Part shown: one piece after another, positions 12,133 through 21,691 of the stretch
Layout of the letters: the number at the start of each line of letters is the position of its first letter
How positions within the stretch are numbered: the first letter of the stretch is position 1
Assembly (NCBI RefSeq): GCF_014268275.3
Contig: NZ_CP077084.1
Coordinates: 2,046,001 to 2,110,000 of the forward strand
Source of the DNA: Pseudomonas tritici
Lineage (GTDB): Bacteria > Pseudomonadota > Gammaproteobacteria > Pseudomonadales > Pseudomonadaceae
Length of the DNA stretch: 64,000 bases
Direction: 5' to 3'
Program-made: the position numbers and the translations under genes
The notes under the pieces: generated by a model
Database searches by the model: none
The model's input: the letters and a program-made list of their open reading frames with translations, nothing else
Told to the model about the DNA's origin: nothing

Positions 12133-13218
12133 GTGAGCAAGAGAGCCTATAACTTCTGTGCCGGTCCCGCGGCGCTTCCTGAAGCAGTCCTGCAGCGTGC
12201 GCAGGGTGAACTCCTCGACTGGCATGGAAAAGGCCTCTCCGTGATGGAAATGAGCCATCGCAGCGATGAGTTTGTGTCCATCGCCACCAAGGCCGAGCAG
12301 GACCTGCGCGACTTGCTGGACATCCCTTCCGACTACAAAGTGCTGTTCCTGCAAGGCGGCGCCAGCCAGCAGTTCGCCCAGATCCCGCTGAACCTGCTGC
12401 CGGAAGACGGCACGGCCGACTATATCGACACCGGTATCTGGGGCCAGAAGGCGATTGAAGAGGCCTCGCGTTACGGTCACGTCAACGTGGCGGGCACCGC
12501 CAAGCCGTACGACTACTTCGCGATTCCCGGCCAGAACGAGTGGAAGCTGTCGAAGGACGCGGCCTACGTGCACTACGTAGCGAACGAAACCATCGGCGGC
12601 CTGGAATTCGACTGGGTGCCGGAAGTGGGCGACGTGCCGCTGGTGTGCGACATGTCTTCGGACATCCTCTCGCGCCCGATCGATGTGTCCAAGTACGGCA
12701 TGATCTACGCCGGCGCGCAGAAGAACATCGGCCCGAGCGGCATCCTGGTCAACATCATCCGCGAAGACCTGCTCGGCCGTGCCCGCTCGCTGTGCCCGAC
12801 CATGCTCAACTACAAGGTCGCGGCCGACAACGGCTCGATGTACAACACCCCGCCAGCGTTCGCCTGGTACCTGTCGGGCCTGGTGTTCGAGTGGCTGAAA
12901 GAGCAGGGCGGTGTGGTTGCCATGGGCAAGCGCAACGAAGAGAAGAAGCGCACCCTGTACGACTTCATCGACGCCAGCGGCCTCTACAGCAACCCGATCA
13001 ACCTCACTGATCGCTCGTGGATGAACGTGCCGTTCCGCCTGGCGGACGACCGTCTGGACAAACCGTTCCTGGCCGGTGCCGACGCGCGCGGCCTGCTGAA
13101 CCTCAAGGGCCACCGTTCGGTCGGTGGCATGCGCGCCTCCATCTACAACGCTGTCGACATCCACGCCATCAACGCGCTGGTTGCCTACATGGCAGAGTTC
13201 GAAAAGGAACACGGCTAA
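12133..13218 (+). CDS. serC: Phosphoserine aminotransferase
   Basis: This 361-residue PLP enzyme converts phosphohydroxypyruvate to phosphoserine and also serves pyridoxine synthesis. The frame is open upstream through the REPIN, but the start is taken at GTG 12133 because the product then begins MSKRAYNFCAGPAALP, the standard SerC N-terminus, and has the family length. An ATG two bases earlier is out of frame and runs straight into TGA. The PLP lysine lies in YAGAQKNIGPSG. It is the first gene of the serC-pheA-hisC-tyrA/aroA-cmk-rpsA supra-operon; its stop overlaps the pheA start (TAATG). Confidence 0.96.
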   Translation: MSKRAYNFCAGPAALPEAVLQRAQGELLDWHGKGLSVMEMSHRSDEFVSIATKAEQDLRDLLDIPSDYKVLFLQGGASQQFAQIPLNLLPEDGTADYIDTGIWGQKAIEEASRYGHVNVAGTAKPYDYFAIPGQNEWKLSKDAAYVHYVANETIGGLEFDWVPEVGDVPLVCDMSSDILSRPIDVSKYGMIYAGAQKNIGPSGILVNIIREDLLGRARSLCPTMLNYKVAADNGSMYNTPPAFAWYLSGLVFEWLKEQGGVVAMGKRNEEKKRTLYDFIDASGLYSNPINLTDRSWMNVPFRLADDRLDKPFLAGADARGLLNLKGHRSVGGMRASIYNAVDIHAINALVAYMAEFEKEHG

Positions 13219-14312
13219 TGTCTGAGCAAGAACTCAAGGCCCTGCGTGTACGCATTGACAGCCTGGACGAGAAAGTCCTGGAGCTGATCAGTGAGCGCGC
13301 GCGGTGCGCCCAGGAAGTGGCACGGGTGAAGATGGCGTCCCTGGCAGAAGGCGAAGTGCCGGTGTTCTACCGGCCTGAGCGTGAAGCCCAGGTGCTCAAG
13401 CGCGTGATGGAACGTAACAGGGGCCCGCTGGGCAACGAAGAGATGGCGCGGTTGTTCCGTGAAATCATGTCGTCATGCCTGGCGCTGGAGCAGCCGCTGA
13501 AAGTGGCGTACCTCGGCCCGGAAGGCACCTTCACGCAAGCGGCGGCCATGAAGCACTTCGGCCACGCAGTGATCAGCAAGCCGATGGCGGCGATCGACGA
13601 AGTGTTCCGTGAAGTGGCTGCCGGTGCGGTGAATTTTGGCGTGGTCCCGGTGGAAAACTCCACCGAAGGCGCGGTCAACCACACCCTGGACAGCTTCCTC
13701 GAGCACGACATGGTGATCTGCGGCGAAGTCGAGCTGCGTATCCACCACCATCTGCTGGTGGGCGAGAGCACCAAGACCGACAGTATCAGCCGCATCTATT
13801 CTCACGCCCAGTCCCTGGCGCAGTGCCGCAAGTGGCTGGACGCGCATTACCCGAATGTCGAGCGCGTGGCGGTTTCCAGCAACGCTGAAGCCGCCAAGCG
13901 GGTCAAGGGTGAGTGGAACTCGGCGGCCATCGCCGGCGATATGGCGGCGGGCCTGTATGGCCTGACGCGCCTGGCCGAGAAAATCGAGGATCGCCCGGAC
14001 AACTCCACGCGTTTCCTGATGATCGGCAGCCAGGAAGTGCCGCCGACCGGCGACGACAAGACCTCGATCATCGTCTCCATGAGCAACAAGCCCGGCGCGC
14101 TGCATGAGCTGCTGGTGCCGTTCCACGACAACGGGATTGACCTGACGCGCATCGAGACTCGTCCTTCGCGCAGCGGTAAATGGACTTACGTGTTCTTTAT
14201 CGACTTCATCGGCCATCACCGCGACCCACTGGTCAAGGGTGTGCTCGAGAAAATCAGTCAGGAAGCCGTGGCACTCAAGGTGCTGGGCTCTTACCCGAAA
14301 GCGGTTTTGTGA
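13218..14312 (+). CDS. pheA: Bifunctional chorismate mutase/prephenate dehydratase (P-protein)
   Basis: This 364-residue protein carries an N-terminal AroQ chorismate mutase domain (residues about 1-90, with LRVRIDSLDEKVLELISERA), a prephenate dehydratase domain (about 95-275, with the NSTRFLMIG motif) and a C-terminal ACT domain for phenylalanine feedback (IETRPSRSGKWTYVFFID). It makes phenylpyruvate from chorismate. The start at 13218 shares its A with the serC stop. hisC follows after nine bases, consistent with its use as an aromatic aminotransferase in this operon. Confidence 0.96.
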   Translation: MSEQELKALRVRIDSLDEKVLELISERARCAQEVARVKMASLAEGEVPVFYRPEREAQVLKRVMERNRGPLGNEEMARLFREIMSSCLALEQPLKVAYLGPEGTFTQAAAMKHFGHAVISKPMAAIDEVFREVAAGAVNFGVVPVENSTEGAVNHTLDSFLEHDMVICGEVELRIHHHLLVGESTKTDSISRIYSHAQSLAQCRKWLDAHYPNVERVAVSSNAEAAKRVKGEWNSAAIAGDMAAGLYGLTRLAEKIEDRPDNSTRFLMIGSQEVPPTGDDKTSIIVSMSNKPGALHELLVPFHDNGIDLTRIETRPSRSGKWTYVFFIDFIGHHRDPLVKGVLEKISQEAVALKVLGSYPKAVL

Positions 14313-14321
14313 GGCGTTAAC

Positions 14322-15434
14322 ATGAGTGGCAACTTTCTCGCCCTGGCTCAGCCGGGCGTGCAACAACTGTCGCCTTACGTTCCGGGTAAGCCTGTGGACG
14401 AGTTGGCGCGTGAGTTGAATCTGGATCCTTCCAAGATCGTCAAATTGGCGAGTAACGAGAATCCGCTGGGCCCGAGCCCTAAAGTGCTCGCGGCGATTCG
14501 TGAAGAGCTGGCGGAGCTGACGCGCTATCCCGACGGCAATGGCTTTGCTCTAAAGTCGCTGCTGGCGCAGAAGTGCGGCGTCGAGCTGAACCAAGTGACG
14601 CTGGGCAACGGTTCCAACGACATTCTCGAGCTGGTCGGCCGTGCCTACCTGGCGCCTGGCCTGAATGCGGTGTTCAGCGAGCACGCGTTCGCGGTGTATC
14701 CAATTGTCACCCAGGCTGTCGGTGCGGATGCACGCATCATTCCTGCGAAGGACTGGGGCCACGACCTGCCGGCCATGCTGGCGGCCATCGATGCACAAAC
14801 CCGCGTGGTGTTTATCGCCAACCCGAACAACCCGACCGGTACCTGGTTCGACGCCCAGGCGCTGAACGACTTCCTGCAAGACGTACCGGAACACGTGCTG
14901 GTGGTGCTGGACGAGGCGTACATCGAGTATGCCGAGGGCAGCGACCTGCCGGACGGCCTGGACTTCCTGGCGGCCTACCCAAACCTGCTGGTCTCGCGCA
15001 CCTTCTCCAAGGCCTATGGCCTGGCGTCGCTGCGGGTTGGCTACGGTTTGTCCAGTGCGGTGGTTGCCGATGTGCTGAACCGCGTACGCCAACCCTTCAA
15101 CGTCAACACCCTCGCGCTGGCGGCGGCCTGTGCGGCGGTGAAGGATACCGAGTACCTGGAAGAGAGCCGTCGCGTCAACGAAAGCGGCATGCTGCAATTG
15201 CAGGAAGGCTTCCGTGAGATGGGCCTGGGCTGGATTCCGTCCAAGGGCAACTTCATCTGCGTCGACCTCGGCCAAGTGGCCGCCCCGGTGTTCCAGGGTC
15301 TGCTGCGCGAAGGCGTGATCGTGCGTCCGGTGGCCAACTACGGCATGCCGAACCACCTGCGCATCACCATCGGTTTGCCAGCTGAAAACAGCCGCTTCCT
15401 GGAAGCGCTGGCCAAGGTCCTGGCCCGTGGTTGA
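14322..15434 (+). CDS. hisC: Histidinol-phosphate/aromatic aminotransferase (HisC2)
   Basis: This 370-residue class I/II aminotransferase has the HisC pattern: KLASNENPLGPSP near the N-terminus, NPNNPTGTW, LDEAYIEYA and the PLP lysine in SRTFSKAYGLASLRVGYG. Because it is located between pheA and tyrA, it likely serves phenylalanine/tyrosine (or imidazole acetol phosphate) transamination; that role is inferred from context. It overlaps the next gene by eight bases. Confidence 0.94.
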   Translation: MSGNFLALAQPGVQQLSPYVPGKPVDELARELNLDPSKIVKLASNENPLGPSPKVLAAIREELAELTRYPDGNGFALKSLLAQKCGVELNQVTLGNGSNDILELVGRAYLAPGLNAVFSEHAFAVYPIVTQAVGADARIIPAKDWGHDLPAMLAAIDAQTRVVFIANPNNPTGTWFDAQALNDFLQDVPEHVLVVLDEAYIEYAEGSDLPDGLDFLAAYPNLLVSRTFSKAYGLASLRVGYGLSSAVVADVLNRVRQPFNVNTLALAAACAAVKDTEYLEESRRVNESGMLQLQEGFREMGLGWIPSKGNFICVDLGQVAAPVFQGLLREGVIVRPVANYGMPNHLRITIGLPAENSRFLEALAKVLARG

Positions 15435-17673
15435 TGTCACCGCATTGCAACCTGCTGTGCCTATGATCGGTCGCCTGGTGGTGGTCGGTCTGGGCTTGAT
15501 CGGCGGCTCCTTCGCCAAAGGCCTGCGTGATAGCGGGCTGTGTGGCGAAGTGGTTGGCGTGGACCTGGACCCGCAATCGCGTGAGTTGGCGGTGGAGTTG
15601 GGGGTGGTGGATCGCTGTGAAGCGGACCTGGCGCTTGCGTGCCGTGGCGCTGACGTGATCCAGCTCGCGGTGCCAATCCTGGCCATGGAGAAATTGCTCG
15701 GCGTGTTGGCCGGTATGGACCTCGGCCAGGCGATCCTGACGGACGTCGGCAGTGCCAAGGGCAATGTGGTGCGTGCGGCGCAACAGGCGTTTGGCGGCAT
15801 GCCGGCGCGGTTCGTGCCGGGCCATCCGATTGCCGGTTCCGAGCAGAGCGGGGTAGAGGCGTCGAATGCGCAGCTGTTCCGTCGTCACAAAGTCATCCTC
15901 ACACCGCTGGAGCAGACCGACCCCGCTGCGCTGGCAGTGGTGGATCGTCTGTGGCGTGAGCTGGGCGCGGATGTCGAGCACATGCAGGTTGAGCGTCACG
16001 ACGAGGTGCTGGCGGCGACCAGTCATTTGCCGCATTTGTTGGCTTTTGGCCTGGTGGATTCGCTGGCCAAACGCAACGAGAACCTCGAGATATTCCGTTA
16101 CGCCGCCGGCGGCTTCCGTGATTTTACGCGAATTGCCGGCAGCGACCCGGTGATGTGGCACGACATCTTCCTTGCCAATCGCGAAGCGGTGTTGCGCACC
16201 CTGGACACCTTCCGCAGTGACCTCGACGCCTTGCGCGATGCGGTCGACGCGGGGGATGGCCATCAATTATTGGGCGTGTTCACCCGTGCAAGGGTGGCGC
16301 GTGAGCATTTCAGCAAGATCCTGGCGCGCCGGGCCTATATGGAAACCGCTGTGAGCGCTGATGAACTGACCTTTCTCGCCAGCCCGGGGGGCCGCTTGAG
16401 CGGGCGCATTCGGTTGCCGGGCGACAAGTCGATCTCGCATCGGTCGATCATGCTCGGTTCGTTGGCTGAAGGTGTGACCGAGGTCGAGGGTTTCCTCGAG
16501 GGCGAAGACGCCCTGGCGACCTTGCAGGCGTTTCGCGACATGGGCGTGGTGATTGAAGGTCCGCACCATGGGCGTGTGACCATTCATGGCGTGGGTTTAC
16601 ATGGCTTGAAACCGGCGCCGGGGCCGATTTACCTCGGTAACTCTGGCACCTCCATGCGCCTGCTGTCCGGCTTGCTGGCAGCGCAGAGCTTTGACAGCGT
16701 GCTGACTGGCGATGCGTCCCTGTCCAAGCGCCCGATGAATCGCGTGGCCAAGCCGCTGCGGGAAATGGGCGCGGTGATCGAGACCGGGCCGGAAGGGCGT
16801 CCGCCGCTGACCATTCGTGGTGGCCAGTCGTTGAAGGGCGTGGCGTATAACATGCCGATGGCCAGCGCCCAAGTCAAATCCTGCCTGTTGCTGGCTGGTT
16901 TGTATGCCGAGGGCAAGACCGCCGTTACCGAGCCGGCACCGACCCGTGACCACACCGAACGTATGTTGCGCGGCTTTGGTTATCCGGTGGCGGTGCAGGG
17001 CGCGACGGCTTCGGTGGAGTCGGGCCATGCGTTGACGGCTACCCATATAGAAGTGCCGGGGGATATCTCTTCTTCTGCGTTCTTCCTGGTGGCTGCGTCG
17101 ATTGCCGAGGGTTCCGAGTTGTTGCTGGAACATGTCGGTGTCAATCCGACGCGTACCGGGGTGATCGACATCCTGCGGCTGATGGGCGCAGATATCACGC
17201 TGGAAAACCAGCGCGAAGTCGGCGGTGAACCTGTAGCGGACTTGCGGGTGCGCGCAGCGGCACTGAAGGGGGTCGAGATTCCCGAGGCGCTGGTGCCGTT
17301 GGCAATCGATGAGTTTCCGGTGCTGTTCGTCGCGGCAGCTTGTGCCGAGGGGCGCACGGTGTTGCGCGGGGCTGAGGAGCTGCGCGTGAAGGAGTCTGAC
17401 CGTATCCAGGTGATGGCCGACGGTCTGCTGGCGCTGGGGGTGAAGTGTGAACCGACCCCCGATGGGATTATCATTGACGGTGGCCTGATGGGCGGTGGTG
17501 AAGTGCATGCCCATGGCGATCACCGGATTGCCATGGCGTTCAGTGTGGCTTCCCTCCGGGCGGCGGCGCCGATCCGTATCCGTGACTGCGCCAATGTTGC
17601 TACGTCTTTTCCGAATTTTCTTACACTGTGTGCCCAAGTCGGCATCCGTGTTGCCCAAGAGGCTCAATTGTGA
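15427..17673 (+). CDS. Fused prephenate dehydrogenase/EPSP synthase (TyrA-AroA)
   Basis: This 748-residue protein joins two enzymes of aromatic synthesis. Residues about 1-300 are prephenate/arogenate dehydrogenase, with the NAD motif [16 protein letters not shown] and [11 protein letters not shown]. Residues about 310-748 are 3-phosphoshikimate 1-carboxyvinyltransferase, with [35 protein letters not shown] and RVKESDRI. The start is taken at GTG 15427, overlapping hisC by eight bases; ATG 15463 (MIGRLVVVG) is a possible alternative that would remove 12 residues. The fusion is characteristic of Pseudomonas. The EPSP part is class I-like by its SISHRS and GNSGTS motifs. Confidence 0.95.
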   Translation: MVDVTALQPAVPMIGRLVVVGLGLIGGSFAKGLRDSGLCGEVVGVDLDPQSRELAVELGVVDRCEADLALACRGADVIQLAVPILAMEKLLGVLAGMDLGQAILTDVGSAKGNVVRAAQQAFGGMPARFVPGHPIAGSEQSGVEASNAQLFRRHKVILTPLEQTDPAALAVVDRLWRELGADVEHMQVERHDEVLAATSHLPHLLAFGLVDSLAKRNENLEIFRYAAGGFRDFTRIAGSDPVMWHDIFLANREAVLRTLDTFRSDLDALRDAVDAGDGHQLLGVFTRARVAREHFSKILARRAYMETAVSADELTFLASPGGRLSGRIRLPGDKSISHRSIMLGSLAEGVTEVEGFLEGEDALATLQAFRDMGVVIEGPHHGRVTIHGVGLHGLKPAPGPIYLGNSGTSMRLLSGLLAAQSFDSVLTGDASLSKRPMNRVAKPLREMGAVIETGPEGRPPLTIRGGQSLKGVAYNMPMASAQVKSCLLLAGLYAEGKTAVTEPAPTRDHTERMLRGFGYPVAVQGATASVESGHALTATHIEVPGDISSSAFFLVAASIAEGSELLLEHVGVNPTRTGVIDILRLMGADITLENQREVGGEPVADLRVRAAALKGVEIPEALVPLAIDEFPVLFVAAACAEGRTVLRGAEELRVKESDRIQVMADGLLALGVKCEPTPDGIIIDGGLMGGGEVHAHGDHRIAMAFSVASLRAAAPIRIRDCANVATSFPNFLTLCAQVGIRVAQEAQL

Positions 17674-18359
17674 ATATCAAAGCACCGGTGATTACCATCG
17701 ACGGGCCAAGCGGTTCGGGCAAAGGCACGATCGCCGGCATCCTGGCCAAGCGCCTGGGTTGGTGCCTGCTGGATTCCGGCGCGCTGTACCGCTTGCTGGC
17801 GTTTGCCGCTCGCAACCACGGCGTCGACCTGACCAACGAAGAATCCCTGAAGCTGCTGGCCGCACATTTGGATGTGCAGTTCGTCGGCGCGACGGAAGGT
17901 CATCCCCAGCGCATCATCCTCGAAGGGGACGATGTGACCGATGATCTGCGTAACGAACAAGTCGGCTCCTGGGCGTCCCAGGTCGCCGCGCTGCCGGCCG
18001 TGCGTGACGCTTTGCTGCAGCGTCAGCGGGCGTTTCAGGAGCCGCCGGGCCTGGTGGCCGATGGCCGCGACATGGGCACCGTGGTGTTCCCAGAGGCGCC
18101 GCTGAAGATTTTCCTGACCGCCAGTGCCGAGGAGCGGGCTCGCCGCCGTTACTTGCAGTTGAAGGGCAAAGTCGATGGTGTTAGTCTGTCGAGTCTGCTA
18201 GATGAGATCCGTGCACGCGATGAGCGTGATACCCAGCGCGCAGTAGCCCCGCTAAAGCCTGCGGCTGATGCCATACAGCTGGATTCCACGGAGTTGTCCA
18301 TCGAGCAGGTGCTGGAACGCATCATGAGCGAGATCGCCATTCGCGATATCGCCGGGTGA
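17670..18359 (+). CDS. cmk: Cytidylate kinase
   Basis: This 229-residue protein phosphorylates CMP/dCMP. The P-loop is [11 protein letters not shown] at about residues 9-19, and the CMP-binding region includes [13 protein letters not shown] and the RRRY arginines. The start is taken at GTG 17670, overlapping the previous stop (GTGA), because the protein then begins [13 protein letters not shown] as in other Cmk proteins; the longer frame starting upstream lies inside aroA. It is followed by rpsA, the classical cmk-rpsA order. Confidence 0.96.
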   Translation: MNIKAPVITIDGPSGSGKGTIAGILAKRLGWCLLDSGALYRLLAFAARNHGVDLTNEESLKLLAAHLDVQFVGATEGHPQRIILEGDDVTDDLRNEQVGSWASQVAALPAVRDALLQRQRAFQEPPGLVADGRDMGTVVFPEAPLKIFLTASAEERARRRYLQLKGKVDGVSLSSLLDEIRARDERDTQRAVAPLKPAADAIQLDSTELSIEQVLERIMSEIAIRDIAG

Positions 18360-18368
18360 CCAAGAAGG

Positions 18369-18439
18369 CCGCAGGGGACCAGTCATAGTCCTGTGGTGCT
18401 TCTTTTAATTGAAACTGACCCACACCGTCTGGGGTGTGG
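18369..18439 (+). promoter_or_regulatory. rpsA leader with two hairpins
   Basis: In the 119 bases between cmk and rpsA there are two stem-loops. The first pairs CCGCAGG (18369-18375) with CCTGTGG (18390-18396) and is followed by TTCTTTTA, so it may act as an attenuator or partial terminator. The second pairs CCACACC (18420-18426) with GGTGTGG (18433-18439). Ribosomal protein S1 regulates its own mRNA through leader structure in E. coli; a similar role here is inference. Confidence 0.5.
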
Positions 18440-18478
18440 AGATGGGCGTATTCTTCGCCCTTATCAACAGGAATTAAA

Positions 18479-20170
18479 ATGAGCGAAAGCTTTGCGGAAC
18501 TCTTTGAAGAAAGCCTAAAAACCCTGAACCTTCAGGCAGGCTCCATCATCACCGGTGTTATCGTTGATATCGATTACCAAGCTCGCTGGGTAACCGTTCA
18601 CGCTGGTCTGAAGTCTGAAGCTCTGATCCCGCTGGAACAGTTCTACAACGATGCTGGCGATCTGACAATCAATGTCGGTGACGAAGTTCACGTTGCTCTG
18701 GACTCGGTTGAAGACGGTTTCGGTGAAACCAAGCTGTCCCGTGAAAAAGCCAAGCGCGCTGAATGCTGGATTGTTCTCGAAGCAGCCTTCGCAGCTGAAG
18801 AAGTGGTCAAGGGCGTTATCAACGGTAAGGTTAAAGGCGGCTTCACTGTCGACGTTAACGGCATCCGTGCGTTCCTGCCAGGTTCTTTGGTCGACGTTCG
18901 TCCAGTGCGCGACACCACGCACCTGGAAGGCAAAGAACTCGAATTCAAGGTCATCAAGCTCGACCAGAAGCGCAACAACGTTGTCGTTTCCCGTCGCAGC
19001 GTCCTGGAAGCAGAGAACTCCGCCGAGCGTGAAGCTCTGCTGGAATCCCTGCAGGAAGGCCAACAAGTCAAAGGTATCGTCAAGAACCTCACCGATTACG
19101 GCGCATTCGTCGATCTGGGTGGCGTCGATGGCCTGCTGCACATTACCGACATGGCTTGGAAGCGTATCAAGCATCCTTCCGAAATCGTCAACGTTGGCGA
19201 CGAGATCGATGTCAAGGTTCTGAAATACGATCGCGAACGCAACCGTGTTTCCCTGGGCCTGAAGCAACTGGGTGAAGATCCATGGGTCGCTATCAAAGCC
19301 CGTTACCCAGAAAGCACTCGCGTCACCGCGCGTGTTACCAACCTGACTGACTACGGCTGCTTCGCTGAGCTGGAAGAAGGCGTTGAAGGCCTGGTACACG
19401 TTTCCGAAATGGACTGGACCAACAAAAACATCCACCCTTCGAAAGTCGTACAAGTCGGCGACGAAGTGGAAGTTATGGTTCTGGACATCGACGAAGAGCG
19501 TCGTCGTATCTCCCTGGGCATCAAGCAGTGCAAATCTAACCCATGGGAAGATTTCTCTGGCCAGTTCAACAAGGGCGATAAAATCTCCGGCACGATCAAG
19601 TCGATCACCGATTTCGGTATCTTCATTGGTCTGGACGGTGGCATCGACGGCTTGGTTCACCTGTCCGACATCTCCTGGAACGAAGTGGGCGAAGAAGCTG
19701 TTCGTCGTTTCAAGAAGGGCGACGAGCTGGACACCGTTATCCTGTCGGTTGACCCAGAGCGCGAACGCATCTCCCTGGGCATCAAGCAACTGGAAAGCGA
19801 CCCGTTCTCTGAATACGTTCAGGACAACGACAAAGGCGCAATCGTTAAAGGCATCGTGAAAGAAGTTGACGCTAAAGGCGCCATCATCACTCTGGCCGAC
19901 GATATCGAAGCGACTCTGAAAGCCTCCGAAATCAGCCGTGACCGCGTTGAAGACGCGCGCAACGTTCTGAAAGAAGGCCAGGAAGTAGAAGCCAAGATCA
20001 TCAGCGTTGACCGCAAGAGCCGTGTAATCCAGCTCTCCATCAAGTCGAAAGACGATGCTGAAGAGAAAGAAGCCATCCAAAGCTTGAAAGACAAGCCGTC
20101 GGATAGCATCGCTGCTGGTCCTACCACTCTGGGCGACCTGTTGCGTGCACAAATGGAAAAACAGAACTAA
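18479..20170 (+). CDS. rpsA: 30S ribosomal protein S1
   Basis: This 563-residue protein has six S1 RNA-binding repeats, visible as recurrent units such as [40 protein letters not shown] and [20 protein letters not shown], each followed by a GD-E-V--LD-ER-R-SLG pattern. The start at 18479 ([13 protein letters not shown]) follows ACAGGAATTAAA; the frame stays open 15 codons upstream without a good ribosome site. S1 binds mRNA and brings it to the small ribosomal subunit. Confidence 0.98.
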   Translation: MSESFAELFEESLKTLNLQAGSIITGVIVDIDYQARWVTVHAGLKSEALIPLEQFYNDAGDLTINVGDEVHVALDSVEDGFGETKLSREKAKRAECWIVLEAAFAAEEVVKGVINGKVKGGFTVDVNGIRAFLPGSLVDVRPVRDTTHLEGKELEFKVIKLDQKRNNVVVSRRSVLEAENSAEREALLESLQEGQQVKGIVKNLTDYGAFVDLGGVDGLLHITDMAWKRIKHPSEIVNVGDEIDVKVLKYDRERNRVSLGLKQLGEDPWVAIKARYPESTRVTARVTNLTDYGCFAELEEGVEGLVHVSEMDWTNKNIHPSKVVQVGDEVEVMVLDIDEERRRISLGIKQCKSNPWEDFSGQFNKGDKISGTIKSITDFGIFIGLDGGIDGLVHLSDISWNEVGEEAVRRFKKGDELDTVILSVDPERERISLGIKQLESDPFSEYVQDNDKGAIVKGIVKEVDAKGAIITLADDIEATLKASEISRDRVEDARNVLKEGQEVEAKIISVDRKSRVIQLSIKSKDDAEEKEAIQSLKDKPSDSIAAGPTTLGDLLRAQMEKQN

Positions 20171-20189
20171 GTTCTGTCAGACCATAGAA

Positions 20190-20217
20190 AAAGGGCGACT
20201 TCGGTCGCCCTTTTTTG
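20190..20217 (+). terminator. Rho-independent terminator of rpsA
   Basis: AAAGGGCGACTTCGGTCGCC followed by CTTTTTTG: a GGGCGAC/GTCGCCC stem with a TTCG-like loop and a six-T run, starting 20 bases after the rpsA stop. Confidence 0.95.
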
Positions 20218-20330
20218 TGCCTGAAATTTGTTGAATCAACACCGAGAACCAAGCTGCTCAGCTCAGTGTCAGAAGTGACTATAGTCATAGGAAAAGTGGT
20301 TCGCGTGTTGCGGCTTCAATAAGGATTTGA

Positions 20331-20615
20331 ATGAACAGGCTTATCTTAATATTCGCAGTGGTAATGCTTGCAGGCTGTACCGCCACCAGCGCCAAGACCC
20401 ACGCCAAGCGAGGCGTCAGCGGCATCGAGATCGATTGTTCGGGCCTGGGCAACAACTGGAGCAAGTGCGAGAAGCGCGCGGCCAGAGAGTGCAAGATGCA
20501 GGGCTACAAGGTCATCACCAAGTCCAGTGATGCCAAGGACGAAGAGGGCGACTACCTATTCGGCTGGAACCCTGCTGGCGCGGTGACTCGCAAGATGCTC
20601 GTCATCTGCAATTGA
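20331..20615 (+). CDS. Small lipoprotein of unknown function
   Basis: This 94-residue protein begins with a lipoprotein signal (MNRLILIFAVVMLAGCTATS), with the lipobox LAGC and Cys at residue 16. The mature part has four further cysteines (IDCSG, KCEKR, ECKMQ, VICN), likely two disulfides in the periplasm, and a GWNPAG motif. AAGGA lies upstream of the ATG. Similar small cysteine-containing lipoproteins occur in pseudomonads, but no function is recognised. It stands alone between the rpsA terminator and ihfB. Confidence 0.75.
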   Translation: MNRLILIFAVVMLAGCTATSAKTHAKRGVSGIEIDCSGLGNNWSKCEKRAARECKMQGYKVITKSSDAKDEEGDYLFGWNPAGAVTRKMLVICN

Positions 20616-20747
20616 GGCGGTTACGTGTTTCACGCAGGTGTTTATTTAACCAGCAGATAAGTTTATCCATGGGCTGTTCAAATTCATCAAGTCATGCTAA
20701 AACCTTCGAAGCGCTTTTCCTAGCTGCTTGAAAAAGAAGGGAAAAAT

Positions 20748-21044
20748 ATGACGAAGTCGGAGTTGATCGAACGAATTGTCACCCATCAAGGGCTGCTCTC
20801 ATCCAAGGATGTGGAGCTGGCTATCAAGACCATGCTTGAGCAAATGTCCCAGTGCCTGGCGACCGGGGATCGGATTGAGATCCGTGGGTTTGGCAGCTTT
20901 TCGCTGCACTACCGCGCACCGCGGGTAGGGCGTAACCCTAAGACTGGGCAGTCTGTGAGTCTGGATGGGAAGTTTGTGCCTCATTTCAAGCCGGGGAAGG
21001 AGTTGCGGGATCGGGTGAATGAAGACGAAGAAGATGTCGTCTGA
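20748..21044 (+). CDS. ihfB: Integration host factor subunit beta
   Basis: This 98-residue DNABII protein begins [21 protein letters not shown] and contains the [20 protein letters not shown] region with the DNA-intercalating proline and the beta-arm. IHF-beta pairs with IHF-alpha to bend DNA. GAAGGG precedes the ATG. Its place after rpsA is the usual one in gammaproteobacteria. Confidence 0.97.
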   Translation: MTKSELIERIVTHQGLLSSKDVELAIKTMLEQMSQCLATGDRIEIRGFGSFSLHYRAPRVGRNPKTGQSVSLDGKFVPHFKPGKELRDRVNEDEEDVV

Positions 21045-21067
21045 GTTTTGTGGATCTGGAGAGAGCT

Positions 21068-21301
21068 ATGCGTAGTAGGGCCAAAAGCGTCGCATTAATT
21101 GTTATAGCGTCATTCATCGCTCTTTTTGTGCTGGCCTTTGTGCTGGAAAACCAGCAGGGCGCTTCACTGGCGTTTTTTGGCTGGTCTACAGTCGAGCTTC
21201 CGATTTCGGTGTTTGTGACGTTGGCATTAATACTCGGGCTGCTTGTTGGGCCTGTGCTTGCGTTATTGGTAGGCCGCAAGGCGCTTCACTATAAAGGTTG
21301 A
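21068..21301 (+). CDS. LapA-domain inner-membrane protein (DUF1049)
   Basis: This 77-residue protein has two hydrophobic helices (roughly residues 6-24, VALIVIASFIALFVLAFVLE, and 40-66) and the ENQQGASLAFFGW motif between them, the pattern of LapA/YciS-type lipopolysaccharide assembly proteins. A GTG at 21050 would give six extra residues, but ATG 21068 follows TCTGGAGAGA and is preferred. It is 23 bases behind ihfB. LapA acts with LapB in controlling LPS synthesis in E. coli; no lapB is adjacent here. Confidence 0.85.
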   Translation: MRSRAKSVALIVIASFIALFVLAFVLENQQGASLAFFGWSTVELPISVFVTLALILGLLVGPVLALLVGRKALHYKG

Positions 21302-21458
21302 GCTGGTTGGCGCGCCGTAGCCTTTTCTGCGAGAGGTGGGCTGGGCTGCGCAACTATCCGAATCCCGGCAGCCGTCTGTGCTCATCTCTCCAATGCCGGT
21401 TCCATCCTCATGAGGCAGTTAAGACGTGCTTCTGCCCGTCAATTATCTGCGTTCGCTT

Positions 21459-21500
21459 TTGACATTGAGAATGCAGCGCTTAAAATGGGCTCCATTTTAA
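21459..21500 (+). promoter_or_regulatory. Probable promoter of the wbj operon with overlapping palindrome
   Basis: TTGACA (21459-21464) and TAAAAT (21481-21486) are spaced by 16 bases and match the sigma70 consensus 6/6 and 5/6. The -10 box lies inside a perfect palindrome, TTAAAATGG/CCATTTTAA with spacer GCT (21480-21500). Transcription would start near 21493 and leave a leader of about 200 bases before wbjB. The remaining 21302-21691 spacer shows no gene; no JUMPstart/ops element (GGCGGTAG) was seen. Confidence 0.6.
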
Positions 21501-21691
21501 AATCCCTCATTTTTAAATGCACCACGCAAAGCTGGTTTTCAGGCTGTAGGCAAGCTAACTCCGACCTCCTCCTTGAGTATCTTCATCGCTGACCATGCCG
21601 TGCAGGTTAGTAGATCGATGGGATGGCAGGTTCTGAGGTGATTGACCAGCTCCGAGCTTGTTGTGCAGTGCGCGTTGCTTTAGGACTCATT

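Noticed and set aside
18515..20152. A 545-codon minus-strand frame opposite rpsA
   Set aside because: Antisense shadow of the repeated S1 domains; no signal of its own.
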